Shown one piece after another: positions 1 through 5,707 of a DNA stretch of 7,656 bases (its first letter is position 1; each line of letters starts with the position of its first letter). The notes beneath the pieces were generated by a model. That model saw only the letters and a list, made by a program, of their open reading frames with translations. It was not told the origin of the DNA and did no database searches. A program made the translations under genes and the position numbers. The stretch covers positions 88,168 through 95,823 of the forward strand of contig KI543196.1 in NCBI GenBank assembly GCA_000496215.1. The letters run 5' to 3'. The stretch comes from an uncultured archaeon A07HN63. Its GTDB lineage: Archaea > Halobacteriota > Halobacteria > Halobacteriales > Haloferacaceae.

Positions 1-489
1 CAGCCCGGCGGCCGCCGAGCCGGCGGCGTCGATGACGGTCACGTAGACCAGATACGCCAGCGCGGCGTAGCCGACGAGGTAGTTCGGCTGGAGGTTGATC
101 GTCACCGCGTCGCTGGCGTAGATGAGTGCCGGCCCGTACCCCGGCGGGAGCGGCGCGATCCGGAGGCCGCTTGCGACCTCACTGCCGACGCCGACGAGCC
201 CGCCGGCAATCGCCAGCGCGGCGAAGTAGCCCGTCGCCACCAGCAGTGCCCGACGGCGGGTTCGCGTCGAGACCGCCGTCAGATTCGGCCGGCTATTGGC
301 GACGACCCAGACGCCGACGTTGATCCAGAGTGCGGCGTAGGCGACGAGGCGCAGTGAGGCCACACTCGCCGCGGTGAGCGCGACGTAGAGGACGCCGACC
401 AGCAGCTGGCTGTTCAGAAACAGCGCCCAGTAGAGCCGGCGGTCGGCTGGCACCGGGATCGACAGCCCGCCGGAGTTCGGCGCGGCCAT
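1..489 (-). CDS. Small haloarchaeal integral membrane protein, 3' end cut by window edge
   Basis: The frame is open from an ATG at 489 to the window edge (163 codons, no stop), so the C-terminus is missing. About four hydrophobic helices can be seen, near residues 20-40, 45-63, 80-101 and 137-156. A charged Arg-rich loop (about 76-80, RTRRR) lies between helices two and three, and a Pro/Gly-rich stretch (113-120) precedes a polar segment around DAVTINLQPNY (127-137). No catalytic motif is visible. The ATG follows the TGA of the ctaA-ctaB gene by only two bases, so it is almost surely translated from the same mRNA. I recall a small uncharacterised membrane protein next to ctaB in haloarchaea (a DUF7546-type label), but I could not check this. 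A role in haem or oxidase biogenesis is inferred from position only. The gene call is solid; the function is unknown. Confidence 0.85.
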   Translation of the reverse strand, partial: MAAPNSGGLSIPVPADRRLYWALFLNSQLLVGVLYVALTAASVASLRLVAYAALWINVGVWVVANSRPNLTAVSTRTRRRALLVATGYFAALAIAGGLVGVGSEVASGLRIAPLPPGYGPALIYASDAVTINLQPNYLVGYAALAYLVYVTVIDAAGSAAAGL

Positions 490-491
490 CG

Positions 492-1895
492 TCAGAGAAC
501 CAGCCCCTCGACGACGATGGCCAGCAGCACCGTCCCGAGGTAGGCGTTCGAGGCGTGGAACGAGCGGAACGCCGCCGCCTCGCTTTGCTCGTAGTGGAGC
601 CGGATGACGAACCAGAGGAACACGCTCCCCAGTCCGACAGCTGTCACGACGTAGAGCCAGCCGAGCGGGGCGACGGCGGCCAGCACCGCGCCGGCGAGCA
701 GCGTCGCGCCGAAGTACCAGAGAATGTGCCGGCGGGTGGCTGTCTCACCGTAAACGACGGGCATCATCGGGAACCCGCCGCGCTCGTAGTCGTCCTTGTA
801 GGCTAACGCGAGGCTGTAGAAGTGCGCGGGCGTCCAGCAGAAGATGAACCCGGCGAGCAGGAGCCCGCCCGCGCCGATGGAGCCGGTGACCGCGGCCCAG
901 CCGATCAGGGCGGGCAGCGCGCCCGCGGCGCCGCCGAGAACGGTGTTCTGGACCGTGTTAGGTTTGAGCACCAGCGTGTAGATGACGCTGTAAAACAGGA
1001 TGGCGACGACGCCGAGGACGGCGGTCAGGAGGTTGACCGTCCAGAACAGTCCCACGGAGAGGCCAGTCAGCAGCAGGCCGAAGGCGACCGCATTCCGTAG
1101 CGGGACGAGATCAGTCGCCAGCGGCCGGTCGCTGGTACGGGCCATCCGGCGGTCGATGTCGCGTTCGAGAATGTGATTGAATGTTCCGGAGGCACCGATA
1201 GCCAGCGCGCCGCCGGCCAGCGTCGCGGCGACCGTTCGCGGCGTCAGACCGCTCCCGCCGGCAAGAGCCATCGCCGCGGCCGCAACCAGACAGAGTAGCC
1301 ACATCAGCCGCGGTTTCATCAGCCGGAAGTAGGCAAACAGCGTCGCCTTAGCCTTGGCGACGGGGTCGCTCGGCACCGGCGGTCGCTCGCCGGGATCGAG
1401 CGGTTCCGAGGGCTCGGGCTCGCCGGCCGGCACGTCGTCGGGATCACCGGTTTCGGCCTCCAGCCGCCACGTCAGCGCGGCCAGCAGGCTCCCGAAGATC
1501 GTCATCCCGGCCAGCAGGTGGATCGCCGAGGTGGTTTCGGTGCCGCCGGTTGTCGCCACCACGGCTCCGAGACCGGCCTGCGCCGGATAGAGCCCGAGGG
1601 CGACGCCGAGCGCCAGTTTGACGCGGCGACGCGTGTCGATCCGCCACGCCAGCACGCTGACCGTCAGCACGGCGACACCGACAGTGACGGCGACCAGGCG
1701 ATGGCCGAACGCCAGCCAGCCGTCGCCCGTCGTCGGCACTGCCCAGCCGCTCCCGCAGGCCGGCCACGCGGGACAGGCCGCGGCCGCGTCGGTCAGCGCC
1801 GTCGCCACGCCGACAACGAGCAGGAGATAGACGCCCATCGTCGTCGCGGCCAGCAGCGCCGGAAACCGGTCCGGTAGTCGACGGGACACACTCAC
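492..1895 (-). CDS. ctaB: Fused haem A synthase-like (CtaA/COX15, 4-TM) and haem O synthase (CtaB, protohaem farnesyltransferase)
   Basis: This 467-residue polytopic membrane protein has two parts. Residues 1-145 look like a half-size CtaA: four helices, a Cys pair in the first outer loop (Cys41, Cys47 in CPAWPAC), and candidate haem-ligand histidines His65 (FGHR) and His126 (AIHLLAG). An acidic Pro/Glu-rich linker (about 146-180) leads to a UbiA-family prenyltransferase. That part carries the first Asp-rich motif at 240-258 (N240, D246, D248, then RTSDRP), the WTPAHFYSLAL motif at 354-364, and the second motif YKDDYERGGFPMMP at 366-379. CtaB adds a farnesyl group to haem B to give haem O; CtaA oxidises haem O to haem A. 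The frame stays open upstream, but I start at GTG 1895: a TATA box is centred 26 bases before it, giving a leaderless mRNA, and the protein then begins just before the first helix. A second GTG at 1889 is possible. The gene is divergent from coxB and followed by a membrane protein gene after two bases. Confidence 0.93.
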   Translation of the reverse strand: MSVSRRLPDRFPALLAATTMGVYLLLVVGVATALTDAAAACPAWPACGSGWAVPTTGDGWLAFGHRLVAVTVGVAVLTVSVLAWRIDTRRRVKLALGVALGLYPAQAGLGAVVATTGGTETTSAIHLLAGMTIFGSLLAALTWRLEAETGDPDDVPAGEPEPSEPLDPGERPPVPSDPVAKAKATLFAYFRLMKPRLMWLLCLVAAAAMALAGGSGLTPRTVAATLAGGALAIGASGTFNHILERDIDRRMARTSDRPLATDLVPLRNAVAFGLLLTGLSVGLFWTVNLLTAVLGVVAILFYSVIYTLVLKPNTVQNTVLGGAAGALPALIGWAAVTGSIGAGGLLLAGFIFCWTPAHFYSLALAYKDDYERGGFPMMPVVYGETATRRHILWYFGATLLAGAVLAAVAPLGWLYVVTAVGLGSVFLWFVIRLHYEQSEAAAFRSFHASNAYLGTVLLAIVVEGLVL

Positions 1896-1917
1896 TATCT
1901 GACATTGCGCATCGACG

Positions 1918-1925
1918 TATATATG
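1918..1925 (-). promoter_or_regulatory. TATA box of ctaA-ctaB, inside an inverted repeat
   Basis: The minus strand reads CATATATA here. Its centre is about 26 bases upstream of GTG 1895, the archaeal TATA-to-start distance, so transcription should begin at or next to the start codon. The box lies within a 6-10-6 inverted repeat with arms GCGCAT (1907-1912) and ATGCGC (1923-1928). A protein bound there would cover both the TATA box and the region up to the start site. Confidence 0.7.
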
Positions 1926-1956
1926 CGCCGTGTTTTGCCGATGTACAGGGCTGGGT

Positions 1957-1988
1957 GGGGGTGGCGGATCTGCCGCTGTATCACCCCC
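1957..1988. repeat. G/C-rich compound hairpin between the ctaB and coxB promoters
   Basis: The outer arms GGGGGTG (1957-1963) and CACCCCC (1982-1988) are perfect complements. Directly inside, GCGG (1964-1967) pairs with CCGC (1973-1976) around the loop ATCTG, leaving TGTAT (1977-1981) as a bulge. That gives 11 G/C-dominated pairs in 32 bases. The G-rich arm with flanking G-runs (1948-1967) could alternatively form a two-tier G-quadruplex. The element lies about 32 bases beyond the ctaB TATA box and 43 bases before the coxB TATA box, outside both predicted mRNAs. It is therefore more likely a DNA-level element (spacer or regulator site) than a terminator of either gene. Confidence 0.55.
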
Positions 1989-2031
1989 CGCTGTCGCCCC
2001 GAGACCGCCGCAGGAGCCCGGAGTCAGCAGG

Positions 2032-2037
2032 TATTTA
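2032..2037 (+). promoter_or_regulatory. TATA box of coxB
   Basis: TATTTA is centred about 30 bases before ATG 2065, predicting a start near 2060-2061 and a leader of about four bases (AAGG). This supports the chosen coxB start over the longer open frame upstream, which would translate through both promoters. Confidence 0.65.
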
Positions 2038-2064
2038 CGCTGCCCATTCCAAGGCCGGACAAGG

Positions 2065-2787
2065 ATGAACGCAAAGCGTTTCGGACTCGCGTCGCTGTGT
2101 GCAGCAGTGCTGGTCACGCTGCTGGCACAGCCGGCCGCCGCGCAGTCGGTATCGGCCGAGCTCATCACCGGCCTCAACGAGAAGCTGCTCGTGGTCGCGA
2201 TCCCGATCACGCTGCTGGTTGAGGGGGTGCTAATCTACGCCGTCTTCAAGTTCAAGAATAACGACGAGCCACAGCCGACCAAGGAAAACCGGCGGCTCGA
2301 AATCTCATGGACCATCGCAACCGCCGTTATTCTCCTGTTCGTCGGTGTCGCCTCCTACGGGGTGATGGCCAACGAGTCCGTCGGCGTCCAGACCGGCGAT
2401 GTCGACATCGGCGAAAACGATGTGCTCGTCGAAGCCGAGGGCTACCAGTGGGGCTGGAACATGCACTATCCCGAGCACAACTTCACGAAAAGCGGTGCCG
2501 GCTCCGGCCCGACCGTCGTGATCCCGAAAAATCAGGAGGTCTACTTCCGGATTGTCTCACAGGACGTGATTCACGGGTTCCACGTGCCCGAACTCGGACT
2601 CAAACAGGACGCCATCCCTCAGCAGCAGAACTACATCAAAACCAACGTCACGGAGACAGGCACCTATCAGGGCTACTGCTCGGAGTACTGCGGGCTGGGT
2701 CACTCCAAGATGTACTTCACGATCGAGGTGGTCGATCAGGCCGAGTACGACGACTGGCTCGCCCAGCAGAACAGCGGCAGCGCGTAA
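2065..2787 (+). CDS. coxB: Cytochrome c oxidase subunit II (CuA-binding)
   Basis: This 240-residue protein is the electron-entry subunit of a haem-copper oxidase and sits in the cytoplasmic membrane with its copper domain outside. It has a Sec-type signal peptide (1-26, with AQPAAA before the likely cleavage site), two membrane helices (about 41-62 and 80-102), and then a cupredoxin domain. All CuA ligands are present with family spacing: His170 (DVIHGF), Cys205, Glu207, Cys209 (CSEYC), His213 and Met216. The aromatic segment GYQWGW (126-131) used for electron entry is also intact. Length is normal for a haloarchaeal subunit II without a fused cytochrome c domain. No lipobox is seen. The start follows the TATA box at 2032. 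The haem-modifying ctaA-ctaB gene is divergent; subunit I is not adjacent in this window. The physiological donor in haloarchaea is thought to be a blue copper protein (halocyanin); that point is family knowledge, not visible here. Confidence 0.96.
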   Translation: MNAKRFGLASLCAAVLVTLLAQPAAAQSVSAELITGLNEKLLVVAIPITLLVEGVLIYAVFKFKNNDEPQPTKENRRLEISWTIATAVILLFVGVASYGVMANESVGVQTGDVDIGENDVLVEAEGYQWGWNMHYPEHNFTKSGAGSGPTVVIPKNQEVYFRIVSQDVIHGFHVPELGLKQDAIPQQQNYIKTNVTETGTYQGYCSEYCGLGHSKMYFTIEVVDQAEYDDWLAQQNSGSA

Positions 2788-2881
2788 TACGCCAGCGGTC
2801 ATCGTCGTCGCCGAACCCGGTAGCTATTTTCTCTCGATAACAGCATCAGAATCAGTTTGGGTAGCAACGGCGTCGGGCCGC
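2788..2881. other. Convergent intergenic spacer, no clear terminator
   Basis: This 94-base gap lies between the 3' ends of coxB (plus) and the unknown gene (minus). It holds a short T-rich run (TATTTTCTC, 2824-2832) that may end the coxB mRNA, and an imperfect inverted repeat with arms GCTATT and AACAGC around 2823-2845. No strong stem followed by a T-tract is present. Confidence 0.35.
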
Positions 2882-3478
2882 CTACAGGGTGAACAGCAGG
2901 CGTTGATCGGCGGCGTATCGGGCGTCGGCGATGGTGTGGATCACCTTTTTGATGGTGACACCCTCGGGGAGTGCCTCGACCGGCGTCATCACACGGGCGC
3001 GACACCGCGACTCGATACCGATGTGGTTCGTGTGACAGCCCGGCGGGAGCTGTGAGGAGTCGAGCGGGAGGTCGGCCGTGTCGTAGCCGTTCCCGTCGCT
3101 GCCGACGAACGTCGTGTGACGGCTCAGCCAGTGTAGCGGCACGTCGCCCGTGTTCTCGATATCGAACAGCGCACAGTGTCGTGTGGCCTCGGCCTCCATG
3201 TCCTCGCTTCGATGCCGGGCGTCGACGAGGTCGCCGACCGCGATCCGCGGGACGCCGACCAGCGTCACCGTCAGATTCGAGATCTCCACCGTGAGCGAGT
3301 CCCCGGATCGCTCGTGGATTCTGGTGGCCACATCGTCAGCCGACTCGGCGTCGGCTGCGGTCGGTGCTGTCGATATATCACGCCACTCGACCGAGTCAGC
3401 CGTGCCTGTCGCATCCTCACTGGTGCGACGGCTGGCTTCCCGCTCGGCTCCGGGCGTTCGGTCGAGTGGTGGCACCAT
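2882..3478 (-). CDS. Unrecognised soluble protein, possible beta-sandwich domain
   Basis: The 198-residue protein has no signal peptide and no membrane helix. Residues 1-60 are polar and low-complexity (Ala, Asp, Glu, Ser, Thr), probably disordered. Residues 61-198 look folded, with alternating hydrophobic strands: SLTVEISNLTVTLVG (61-75), CALFDIENTGDVPLHW (102-117), TTFVGSDGNGYDT (122-134), LPPG (144-147), RCRARVMTPVEALPEGV (158-174) and RLLFTL at the C-terminus. The pattern of a buried strand, ENTGD turn, G-N-G-Y turn and LPPG resembles Ig-like or DUF4352-like beta-sandwiches, but I do not recognise a named family. Cysteines occur at 102, 148 and 159. I start at ATG 3478 because a TATA box is centred 28 bases upstream; in-frame ATGs further up, such as the one 14 codons earlier, would overlap that box. 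The gene is divergent from the DICT gene and convergent with coxB. No function is assigned. Confidence 0.8.
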   Translation of the reverse strand: MVPPLDRTPGAEREASRRTSEDATGTADSVEWRDISTAPTAADAESADDVATRIHERSGDSLTVEISNLTVTLVGVPRIAVGDLVDARHRSEDMEAEATRHCALFDIENTGDVPLHWLSRHTTFVGSDGNGYDTADLPLDSSQLPPGCHTNHIGIESRCRARVMTPVEALPEGVTIKKVIHTIADARYAADQRLLFTL

Positions 3479-3502
3479 ATGTACACTGAAACGTGATAGC
3501 CG

Positions 3503-3510
3503 CATAAAAA
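3503..3510 (-). promoter_or_regulatory. TATA box of the unknown gene at 2882-3478
   Basis: The minus strand reads TTTTTATG, centred about 28 bases before ATG 3478, so the mRNA should be leaderless or nearly so. A direct repeat, ATTCTGA on the plus strand (3510-3516 and 3522-3528, 12-base period), lies immediately upstream, where the BRE and an activator or repressor would bind. Confidence 0.65.
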
Positions 3511-3528
3511 TTCTGAACACTATTCTGA
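3510..3528. repeat. Tandem direct repeat upstream of a TATA box
   Basis: The heptamer ATTCTGA occurs twice on the plus strand, starting at 3510 and 3522. Each copy is followed by CAC, with one extra A in the first copy. The copies are 12 bases apart, about one helical turn, and abut the TATA box of the minus-strand gene. One copy may simply be the BRE; the pair may be a regulator site. Confidence 0.45.
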
Positions 3529-3604
3529 CACGTCGTCAACGGCTGTTCGGCTCCGGAGAGCACCGGTACTCGGCTGTCAGCGACGCATCACGTTCGGACC
3601 AACC

Positions 3605-3610
3605 TATTTA
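3605..3610 (+). promoter_or_regulatory. TATA box of the DICT gene
   Basis: TATTTA is centred about 27 bases before ATG 3635, predicting a leaderless mRNA. This selects ATG 3635 over the in-frame ATG at 3614, which lies only 4 bases after the box and could not be on the transcript. Confidence 0.65.
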
Positions 3611-3634
3611 CTGATGTGGGTTCGACTCTCATCT

Positions 3635-4366
3635 ATGTCCCTGTCGGCGCGGATCGAGTACGTTCGCGACAAGGAGAAGACCCTCGTGGTCTTCAACCCG
3701 CCAGCCGACAGCACGCTCGTCACCGATCTCCGCGAGTACTTCGCCACCCAGAACGTCACCGTCACGGGCAAACAGACGAGTTCCGGCGAGCCGGAGAACG
3801 TCGCCGTCCTCCGGCGGAACGACGAGGTGCTGGCGTCGATTCCGATCGCCAAACTCGAGGAACTGCTCGCCGGCGGCGGGCTTCGAGACACGGGCGTCGG
3901 GATCGACGACGCCCAGTACAACGAGATTCTCCAGCATCTCAAGGAGACGACGTTCACCTCCTACAGCAAATCGAAGATGGTCACCATCTCCCACGAGATC
4001 GAGGACCGGGCGATGCGCGTCAACGAGGGTCGCCTTTACACCGGGTTCCAGTACCCGGAGAAACTGAACGATCAGGCCGACCGCTACGAGCGACTGGCGA
4101 CCACGTCGCTCGACGTCCACACGTTCACCGCTCCGGGCGAGCCGGTCGATATCGAGGGGCTCACCCATCATTCCGAACCGGCCGACGAGATCGAGCGCTC
4201 GTGGTTTGTCGTCTTCGACGGCGGCGGCGACGACACCTACAAGACGGGGCTGCTGGCGACCGAAGAGGGCCCCGATCAGTGGTACGGGTTCTGGAGCGAC
4301 GACCCGGATCTCGTCGATAGCATCTGGGGGTATCTCGACACCACGTACCTCACAGTTCAACCCTGA
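3635..4366 (+). CDS. Stand-alone DICT sensory domain protein
   Basis: The 243-residue soluble protein matches haloarchaeal DICT-domain proteins (a sensory domain named for diguanylate cyclases and two-component systems). Recognisable blocks in order: KTLVVFNPP (16-23); a strand-helix unit with a short alpha/beta look (30-80); LKETTFTSYSKSKMVTISHEIEDRAMRVNEGRLYTGFQ (102-139, the most characteristic stretch); LDVHTFTAPGEP (159-170); and ERSWFVVFDGGGDDTYKTGLLATEEGPDQWYGFWSDDP (187-224). No kinase, receiver or DNA-binding domain is attached and there is no membrane helix. DICT is believed to be a ligand- or signal-sensing domain, but its ligand is unknown to me. It ends 26 bases from the convergent end of a GAF histidine kinase gene, so a sensor-kinase partnership is conceivable but not shown. 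Family recognition is from memory of haloarchaeal sequences. Confidence 0.85.
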   Translation: MSLSARIEYVRDKEKTLVVFNPPADSTLVTDLREYFATQNVTVTGKQTSSGEPENVAVLRRNDEVLASIPIAKLEELLAGGGLRDTGVGIDDAQYNEILQHLKETTFTSYSKSKMVTISHEIEDRAMRVNEGRLYTGFQYPEKLNDQADRYERLATTSLDVHTFTAPGEPVDIEGLTHHSEPADEIERSWFVVFDGGGDDTYKTGLLATEEGPDQWYGFWSDDPDLVDSIWGYLDTTYLTVQP

Positions 4367-4392
4367 GCCGGCGGCGGTGGGGACCCCTCCGA

Positions 4393-5523
4393 TCAGCCGA
4401 TCACGACAGCCGATATCTCGAAGCGTGCGCCGCCCTGCTCGCCCTCCGTGACGGTGATCTCCCAGCCGTGGGCGCTGACGACGCCGTCGACGATCGCCAG
4501 CCCCAGTCCGAGGCCGTCCTCGCTCTCCGAGACCCCTGTCTCGAAGATGTCGTCGCGTTTGTCTTCGGGAACCCCCGGGCCGGAGTCCTCGACGTAGAAC
4601 CCGTCGGCATCCGGGAGCGCACCGACCTCCACGGTCACGTCGTCGCCGCCGTGTTCGACGGCGTTGCGGAACAGGTTCTCGACGAGTTGCTGGAATCGCT
4701 GTGGATCGGCCTGCAACGCGCAGTCGCTGGCGACGTTGAGCGTCGCCTCGCTTGTGTCGACGGTCGCCCAGCAGTCGTCGACAACTGACTCCAGTTCGAC
4801 GATATCGGTGTCGGTCACATCCTGACTCTGCCGGGCCATCGCAAGCACGTCGTCGATGAGATCCTCCATGCGGTCGAGTGCCCGACCCGCCGTCGCCAGC
4901 GCCTCGGAGTCGCCCTGCTGTTCGCGGGCCAGATCGATGTTGCCCTGTGCGATTCCGAGCGGGTTGCGGAGGTCGTGGGAGACGACGCTCGCAAACTGGT
5001 CGAGCCGTTCGACCTGTTCGCGGGTTCGCTGATGGCGGAGCTCGTGTTCGAGCATCCGTGAGAGCAGCTCCGCAAACATCGTCTCCTCCTCGGAAAACGG
5101 CTCGCCGCGCGGCTCGTTGTCGACGAAACAGACGGTCCCGTACGGCTCCTCGTCGACGATCAGCGTCGTGCCGTGGTAGGTTTCCAGCTCGTGGGCCTCG
5201 TAGGCCTGATCGTCGTCCCAGCCCTGCTCGCCGGCGTGGTGGAGTGTCATCGGCCCCTCCTCGACCGTCCGCCGACAGTACGTCGTCCCGAGATCGAGCA
5301 GCAGTCCCGCCGGGAACTGCCCGCCGGGTGGATCGGTGCTGGCAATCGCCTTCCAGTAGTCGCTGTCGGTGTCGATCCGGGTCAGATGGCCGTTTTCGAC
5401 CCCGAGATACTGCCGCCCGAGCGAGAGCGCTCGCTCGGCTTTCCCCTCGAACGACGCCTGCTCGTCGTTCATGATCTGATACAGTTCGTGCCGGGCCTCT
5501 TCCGGCGACAGCGGCTCGCTCAT
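4393..5523 (-). CDS. Soluble sensor histidine kinase, GAF-HisKA-HATPase
   Basis: From ATG 5523 this is a 376-residue cytosolic protein without membrane helices. A GAF-type sensory domain covers about residues 12-158 (GTVCFVDNEPRGEPFSEEE at 129-147 is typical), followed by a short coiled-coil linker. The phosphoacceptor helix is SHDLRNPL with His183. The ATPase domain shows the N box ENLFRNAVEHG (282-292), G1 DSGPGVP (313-319) and G2 GLGLGLAI (337-344). It should sense a cytoplasmic or membrane-permeant signal and phosphorylate a response regulator; no receiver gene is adjacent. An in-frame GTG at 5538 would add five residues (MKTDP) and overlaps the stop of a possible leader ORF as GTGA. An SD-like GGAGTGA (5541-5535) precedes the ATG by 11 bases. 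The nearest credible TATA box is at 5628-5635, implying an unusually long leader of about 80 bases for a haloarchaeal gene. The 3' end is convergent with the DICT gene. Confidence 0.92.
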   Translation of the reverse strand: MSEPLSPEEARHELYQIMNDEQASFEGKAERALSLGRQYLGVENGHLTRIDTDSDYWKAIASTDPPGGQFPAGLLLDLGTTYCRRTVEEGPMTLHHAGEQGWDDDQAYEAHELETYHGTTLIVDEEPYGTVCFVDNEPRGEPFSEEETMFAELLSRMLEHELRHQRTREQVERLDQFASVVSHDLRNPLGIAQGNIDLAREQQGDSEALATAGRALDRMEDLIDDVLAMARQSQDVTDTDIVELESVVDDCWATVDTSEATLNVASDCALQADPQRFQQLVENLFRNAVEHGGDDVTVEVGALPDADGFYVEDSGPGVPEDKRDDIFETGVSESEDGLGLGLAIVDGVVSAHGWEITVTEGEQGGARFEISAVVIG

Positions 5524-5534
5524 TGGGTCAGTTT

Positions 5535-5597
5535 TCACTCCACCCCGGCGGTGCTGCGACCGGCGGCCCTCGTCTCCAGTGCCCGGTAGATGCTCAT
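5535..5597 (-). CDS. Possible 20-codon leader ORF upstream of the histidine kinase
   Basis: An ATG at 5597 opens a 20-codon frame (peptide begins MSIYRALETR) ending in TGA at 5537-5535. That TGA overlaps the alternative kinase GTG start (GTGA) and forms part of the SD-like GGAGTGA before the kinase ATG. The ATG lies about 8 bases after the start site predicted from the TATA box at 5628-5635, so it would be the first usable start apart from a 4-codon ORF (MGSE) at 5608. Third positions are mostly G or C, but any short frame in this genome shows that. It could be a translated leader that couples to the kinase, or chance. Confidence 0.25.
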   Translation of the reverse strand: MSIYRALETRAAGRSTAGVE

Positions 5598-5627
5598 TCG
5601 CTACCCATGAGTGTACGGGGCGAGGCT

Positions 5628-5635
5628 ACTATTAA
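5628..5635 (-). promoter_or_regulatory. Candidate TATA box of the histidine kinase
   Basis: The minus strand reads TTAATAGT, the only AT-rich box between the tfb stop and the kinase start. Spacing predicts a start near 5605 and thus a leader of about 80 bases. It lies well downstream of the tfb stop, suggesting the kinase has its own promoter. Confidence 0.5.
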
Positions 5636-5646
5636 GATTGTGTTGC

Positions 5647-5663
5647 AAAAAGTACTCAATACT
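5647..5663 (-). terminator. Candidate terminator of tfb
   Basis: Read on the minus strand, AGTAT-TGA-GTACT forms a short five-pair stem (one G-T pair) and runs straight into a five-T tract. It starts 45 bases after the tfb stop. A second small hairpin, ACCG-TTTT-CGGT (5683-5694), lies in between. Archaeal termination depends mainly on the T-tract, so the T run is the stronger evidence. Confidence 0.4.
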
Positions 5664-5707
5664 GACATGAAACCGACAGACAACCGTTTTCGGTGGGCTC
5701 CGGCCTC

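Noticed and set aside
1930..2064. Upstream extension of the coxB frame (45 codons)
   Set aside because: It lies before the TATA box at 2032 and would put non-signal sequence ahead of a good Sec signal peptide.
1896..2210. N-terminal extension of about 105 residues on the ctaA-ctaB frame
   Set aside because: It would have to be translated from within the coxB coding region, across the coxB promoter and the ctaB TATA box. The encoded residues are low-complexity (a run of Pro) and the leaderless GTG at 1895 explains the promoter spacing.
3551..3567. Palindromes CTCCGGAG and ACCGGT, and a CGGCTGT repeat, in the 3479-3634 region
   Set aside because: Short GC palindromes of this size are expected by chance here, and they sit away from both TATA boxes.
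3629..4360. Long open frame antisense to the DICT gene
   Set aside because: It mirrors a GC-rich coding sequence in another frame; the translation has no recognisable domain, while the plus-strand product matches a known family.
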